Shown one piece after another: positions 58,801 through 64,000 of a stretch of 64,000 nucleotides of DNA. The stretch lies in the NCBI RefSeq assembly GCF_020085105.1, contig NC_058043.1, positions 10,934,667 to 10,998,666 of the forward strand. The letters are read 5' to 3'. The notes beneath the pieces were generated by a model. It was not told where the DNA came from. It saw only the letters and a list, made by a program, of their open reading frames with translations, and made no database searches. Positions within the stretch are counted from its first letter, which is position 1. Each line of letters opens with the position of its first letter. The translations under genes and the position numbers were made by a program. This DNA comes from Siniperca chuatsi. Its lineage: Eukaryota; Chordata; Actinopteri; Centrarchiformes; Sinipercidae.

Positions 58801-60904
58801 TCAGAGTGGAGCCCTGTACAGGCAGGTCTCTCCTCTTTAGGGGAGCCTCCGGGAGTGATAGCAGCAACAGAAATAAAAAAAAGAGCTAAAATAAAAGACA
58901 AGAAAGGAGGAAATAAGGTGTCGGGAAACGGGACAGCAAGGCGCCAGAGATACAGGACAGTCAACATGGCTGTGCGATTCTAGTGTAACCACACAGTAAA
59001 TTCCAGTAGAGTAAATCTGCATTTTTTATAGTGTATCCAACATTTTGGTTAAAAAAATCCTCTGAAGAAAGGCCCATTGTCTTTGACAAGCACAGTGGTG
59101 TGCATGTTGTTCCTCTCTATTGGACGTTAATGCAACCAACCAAACCGCAGGGATTAAAACCACACTGTAGTTTAAACATGTGGCTACAGCCAAAACACCT
59201 TCAGCAATATGCAGTTAAATCAGAAACTGAAAATAGTTATTAAGATCGGATGTGTAGGACGAAAACAAAAACAAGGAGCTTAAATCTATCATCATGGGCC
59301 AGGAGAAAATACACAAGTATGTCTAACTAAAATCTCTCTTGTCTTTATCCATAATCCAGTTTCAAGCCACAACCTTTTATCTTTCACATGCGGCGATACC
59401 CACACACACACCACCTAGTAGTAACTTCTAGTTGTCACGCAGTGACCCAGGACAGACAGGGTCTCCTATCACCTTTTAGCCATCTTGAGCCAGACGGAGA
59501 CGCTACCTCATCCTCCCTCCATCTCCACATAACTCAATTCCCAATGGGCTGCAACCTTCCTCCCACTCAGGTGCCATCTGCCATTGCAGAGCCGCTTTTA
59601 TTGACCATACAATACAAGTGACCCCTTAAGCACTTATATAGTGAAACACAGAGCAGCTTCATTCAGTGCCTACATGGCATTTAAGAGCTGGAAATTAAGT
59701 GGAATACGGCCATTGTGATCTACTTGTATCCATTGTTTTTTTTTTAACAGGGAAATTTCAACTGAAAACTCTGACTTTGATTAATCAGGCAGCCATGCAT
59801 GCCAATTACAATTATTTGATCTTCTGGTGGTATTACAGTTATGACAGCAGCGATAACACTCGTAGCCACTGATGTAGCTACTGACATGGGAAGGACAAGA
59901 TAATTGTACCTCAAGACTTAACAGCAGTTGTCAGCCTGCTGTGGCCTACTGCTTTAGAGATTTACTGAGCCCTGACAACAAAAGAGGGGATAAGAACCGG
60001 GTTTGCAAATGGCTTTGTTGGCTCCTTTCCCTCCTCTCGACTGTTCCTCCTCCCATTTGACTAATTTTCTTCTTGGATACTCAGACACACACCTATAATT
60101 ACAGCACAAAGTGTACTTGTTCTCTCTTTCTGTCCCTCTCTAATCTTTTTTCTTTGTCAGAACAAGGCGGAGGAATGTAGGATGAAAAACATATGAACTT
60201 CTCAGTCACTAGCAGGTAGTAAAACTGCATTTTAATGATCACTTGGAGTTTTTGTTGAGGAGTCATCCTTTTTAGAGGTTGCATCTGTGGTGGATTTCTA
60301 GGCAGCAGGTTCGGTCTAACTGTAAGAGCACTTATGCCAGCAGTTAACAACCCCTCCTTTTAATATTCTTGCTCAACTGAGGAGGGCAAATTGTTTGGAA
60401 AATGCTGTAGGATAGATGTTGTGTGAGGGGATTTCTACAATGACTGCCACTGTGCTTTATGCCAGGTAAGAAACCAGCACCCAAATGTTAAACTTCTTGC
60501 TAGGCTGTTGCAAGGAAGGTTTTCTGGTCAACAGTATGCCAGCTTATACTGTTGGATATGTCCTCACTGCTGCTATTTTCCAGCTAAGCTTTCTAAGTTT
60601 CACAATTATTGTAAAAAAAAAAAAACAGAGTGCTCTAAGGGAAATACAAAATAAAAAAGTAAGTAATAAGATTTTAAGGCATATTGTCCAAGATTTTAAG
60701 AGTTTAAGGGGACAAAAGTTAACAAAACAAATTTTAATCATGCAGTTTTCTAAAAAGGATCCCCTCACACCTTTTTTTCATGAGCCAATTTATCATGCAA
60801 ATGTAAAAACTCACCTCCAAGTCATTGAAGAAGAGTCTCGAGTCGGCCAGGTTGAAGATCATCTCCTCCATCCACAAACCAAGAGACACTGCTTTAGAGG
60901 AGTC
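55842..60904 (-). CDS. eya2: eyes absent 2, last seven coding exons (242 aa)
   Basis: SIX-family co-activator and HAD-type tyrosine phosphatase of the Pax-Six-Eya-Dach network (eye, ear, muscle). Coding exons in transcript order: 60904-60815, 58758-58700, 57896-57736, 57011-56897, 56691-56570, 56392-56292, 55922-55842; phases agree and give 242 residues ending in [14 protein letters not shown]. They cover the C-terminal part of the Eya domain: [58 protein letters not shown], the [14 protein letters not shown] lysine motif and the acidic GDGAEEE motif. [19 protein letters not shown] and [10 protein letters not shown] match EYA2 better than EYA1, 3 or 4. The DLDET nucleophile exon and the N-terminal region lie off the right edge. 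EYA2 shares human chromosome arm 20q with ITCH and PXMP4. Confidence 0.95.
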
Positions 60905-60909
60905 CTGAT

Positions 60910-60910
<1 letters not shown>

Positions 60911-60956
<46 letters not shown>
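60911..60956. repeat. (CA)23 microsatellite next to an eya2 splice acceptor
   Basis: Twenty-three uninterrupted CA units, then TA and a few more CA units to about 60966. On the transcribed strand it reads (TG)n and ends six bases before the eya2 exon at 60904. Confidence 0.95.
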
Positions 60957-60961
<5 letters not shown>

Positions 60962-62009
60962 ACACCAACCCTAAAATGAATAACTTGCTTCAAAAACCAC
61001 ACCACACAGTTCTACTACTGTGTTAAAAGTTGCTGTGTACACTTCTGCATCTGACATAATCACAAATGAGGTTTTTAATTCTCTTTGGCTTCTTAAACCA
61101 AAACTACAACTAATTAATCCCCTAACACAATTTATTTCCTATCATTTAAATGTGTCTCATAGTGAAGAACTATGGACATGTGTTGAGGCATGTGCAGTGT
61201 ATATATACTGTGGTAACAAATTTCCCCTCAGGCACAGTGAAGACTCTTATCTCTCCATCAACCAGAGTCACATTCGCTTCAACACATTTAAATGAAAGAA
61301 GTCTGGTCTGTAAACTATAGCTTGTGGATTGACCTAGTTAATACAAATGATATCAGAACAACAGCTCTCTGTCACTTCAGGAACTGCACCCTTATTAATT
61401 CATTAATAAATAGTAAAATCATGTGCTCAGGCTGAGATTGATGGCTTAAGAGGTTTGATATTTAGAGAATAATCAGTTAAATCAGATTACTTAACATCAT
61501 TACTCTTGTCATTATTCTCGCCTTGTCAGTGCAGCCGCCTTCTTGTCTCTCTGAACAGCTTTCCTTTCACTTCCTTTGCAAACTCATCAACTGGATTGAC
61601 ATAAACAGGTTTCAGGGCGAGGCAAGAATATTTATCTATCAATCAAACTCTCTGCATAATTCTTATTTTCACCATTTTTTTTTCTGACCTATTTGGTCTT
61701 TAACCCAGACCTCCAGTTTCCCCCAAATCTCTCCACTGGCTCTTTTTCCTGATTCATTACAATAAATAATGCACAGCCTCATTCAATTATATTAAATGAA
61801 TTCACCGCTGACTCTTTACATTTAGTGAAAGACCATTTCGAACATCTTTTTATTAACCTCATGTATGGTCCATTCATTCAGTCATCTCAAGGTTTAACCA
61901 GCCCTATCAATGTTTTAGCTCCCAACTACAATTTTTTTTTTTTGCTGGTTTTCAATCGGTTTACCATATAAAGATAATGTAACTAATGTACCAACAAGTC
62001 TGAGTCTAC

Positions 62010-62640
62010 AGCCACGCTAGTGGACTACACTCTGTGGGCTGTACTGAGCTAAATGCTAACATCAGCATGTTAACATGCTCACAATGACAATGCTAACATG
62101 TTTAGCAGGTATAATGTTTACCAAGTTAATCATCTTAGTTTAGCATGTTGGCATGCTAACAGTTGTGAATACAAAGTACAGCTGAGGCTGATGGGAATTT
62201 GTTTTGCAGGTATTTGGACATAAAGTTATTATAATAAAGTCCCCTTTCATAGAAAATACACTTTACAATTTGTTATAATCCAATGACATTTAAAAACGCA
62301 TACCAAATGTTAGTAACATTATTGAATACATAGAGGAAAATGCATCTGGACATAAACCAAAGTACTGGACAAATAAAAATTTTGACCAGATGATGGCGCT
62401 AGATGAAAAGCAATGGGATCGCTAAAATGATTTCAGATTTTTTCCTGTGGGGGACATGAATGTGTGTACCAAATTTCATGGCAATCCATCCAATATTTGT
62501 TGCGGCATTTCACTTAAAACCAATAGTGTCAACTTCAGGGTGGCACTATAGGAAAAGTCAGGGGATCACCAAAGTCATTAGGATTCAACCACTGGGGACC
62601 GTGAATGTCTGAACAAAATGTTCAATTAGATTTTCACATA
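62010..62640 (+). repeat. dispersed fish repeat with internal duplication
   Basis: GCTAACATCAGCATGTTAAC, then TACAGCTGAGGCTGATGGGA, ATGATGGCGCTAGATGAAAA and GTACCAAATTTCATGGCAAT form a family I recall as very common in percomorphs. A second, diverged copy of the ATGAATGTGTGTACC block follows near 62605 (GTGAATGTCTGAAC), so the unit is partly duplicated. Class not determined. Confidence 0.6.
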
Positions 62641-64000
62641 GATTGTATAAAATGTAAAAATACATCCAAAGATCTAAAAAACAACAGCAAGTCTTTGTGA
62701 TTTGTAGTAAATGGGCTAGTATGGTCTTTAAAAATATTTCTCCTCCGCTTTATTTGCTGTACTTAACTGCAGTGGATTTAATAGTTCAAAAACAATAAGG
62801 TATTGCAGATTTCACCTGGTCAGTTATATAAACAAAAAAGGACAGGTGTCTTTGCTACATTTTGCTTTTTGTTTATGTTGGCCTTTCACCTTCTTCACAT
62901 TTTTTCAGTGTTTTCTCTTTCTACCAACACTTCACACCACCCAGCCTCTCTTCTCCTGTTCTTCTTCTCTCACATGGAAAAAACCCAAACAAAACCTGGG
63001 TGTTGCATTACACCAACTTCAGTTTTGTTTCTTAATAAGCAAATTATAAATCCTCACCCAGAGAAATGCATACAGTAAAATCATAATGTGTGGGCAGTGA
63101 GTCTGACAACAGCGTGGGTGTGTTTTTGTTCAAGACTACAAAAGCAGGTGTTTGTATGTGTGTGTGGTGTATTGTTCTGAAGGCAGCATTGGCTTGTCTT
63201 TGACAGCGAGAGAGGAGAAGCAGAGGGGTGTCAGCCAAAGGTGAACATTAGATTAGTGCATCTGAAATGACAAGCAGAGCTGTCTTCTGGCACAAAATGG
63301 TAGAAATGGGCTTGATGACACAAGTGGGGTAAATGATGACAATTACAAAATACCTCCCTCCCCAAAAAAAAGGTGTAAAAAGAAAATGGTAATTGAGGAC
63401 GAAGGGAGGAAAAAGTTCTGTAGGAGGAGTAGGAGGAAGACAAGGAGAAAATAATTAGGGGGAGGATTGAGAAACACTGGCCAAAAGAGGAAGAGATTGG
63501 AATGGAAAGGATGAAGAGGGATGGGTTAAAGGCTTAAGAAAGGTTTGTTCTTCTTGTCTAATAATTGAAATAATTATCTGTAATCACCTTCCTCCACAAA
63601 CGAGGGCTGCTCTATCCAGTACAGAGGGACGGATAAAAGCCTCTTTCTGATCATCCCAGACAAGAATTTCAGAAGAAAGACAGAAAAAGGAGGAAGCAAA
63701 AGACAAAAAGAAAAGCACCCAAAGCATTCAGTTCCCACCTTTACGCTTACACAGGGGATGTTTGATATGAAAGACAGAGCTGGGGAAAACAATTCACACA
63801 CTAGAGGACAGAGAGGGGGGGCTGTATGATAGATGAGATAATGGAAGAGCAGTTATAGGGGAGGGAATCAGCTCCTCATGTGGATCTCCATTTACCTCTG
63901 GCTCACCAAGCTGGTGAAAACAACTGTCTTTCAACACGCCCATTAGTCTTTCCTGCACGCTGGGCCCAGACTTCTCTTTACGTATAGGTCCAAACATTTG

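Larger units (their letters stand above)
60905..64000 (-). other. eya2 intron running off the right edge
   Basis: No coding exon found on either strand; the DLDET exon expected upstream is absent. It contains a CA microsatellite against the acceptor, a T-run near 61931-61943, a dispersed repeat at about 62010-62640 and purine-rich sequence near 63340-63560. Confidence 0.6.

Noticed and set aside
60485-60979. 164-codon plus-strand open frame ending in a His-Thr run
   Set aside because: It runs antisense through the eya2 exon and ends in the CA microsatellite; a shadow.
61000-64000. Further eya2 coding exon (DLDET nucleophile exon)
   Set aside because: No stretch on the minus strand codes WDLDET with splice sites; it must lie beyond the window.

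Overview
This is nuclear DNA of a ray-finned fish, most likely a spiny-rayed (percomorph) teleost. Seven vertebrate genes are split into many short exons with GT-AG introns. The introns carry repeat types I associate with percomorph genomes, such as short hAT-like elements, Tc1/mariner scraps and L2-like LINE tails. There are no bacterial operons, CRISPR arrays or recognisable viral elements. I place no species name on it.

Left block (1-22.9 kb, all on the minus strand): gls2 (glutaminase 2; its last exon lies off the left edge), rdh5 (retinol dehydrogenase) and bloc1s1 (BLOC-1/BORC subunit). In human, BLOC1S1 and RDH5 are adjacent in the same order and orientation on 12q13, and GLS2 lies on the same arm, so this is a conserved block. 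Right block (25-64 kb): itch (HECT E3 ligase), pxmp4 (peroxisomal membrane protein) and a TGM5-like transglutaminase on the plus strand, then eya2 on the minus strand, converging on the transglutaminase and running off the right edge. ITCH, PXMP4 and EYA2 are on human 20q11-q13. The 2.4 kb head-to-head interval between bloc1s1 and itch is therefore where two linkage blocks that are separate in human meet.

I rebuilt every coding exon by hand from splice signals and reading phase. Five genes are complete: rdh5 332 aa, bloc1s1 125 aa, itch 874 aa, pxmp4 214 aa, transglutaminase 683 aa. Two are partial: gls2, first 539 codons; eya2, last 242 codons. All joins are in frame and the catalytic residues are intact where covered. 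The genes do not form one pathway: they are mitochondrial glutaminolysis, retinoid oxidation, lysosome/endosome transport, ubiquitination, peroxisome, protein crosslinking, and transcription/phosphatase functions.

The remaining sequence is introns, UTRs and spacers with many small DNA-transposon derivatives, several with clear terminal inverted repeats and target-site duplications. I found no wholly new biological system. The most useful leads are short elements with exact 8- or 9-bp target duplications (two sharing a core), a long foldback element, a four-codon uORF whose stop overlaps the itch start, a GC-AG intron and a two-acceptor choice in gls2, and a CA microsatellite pressed against an eya2 splice acceptor.
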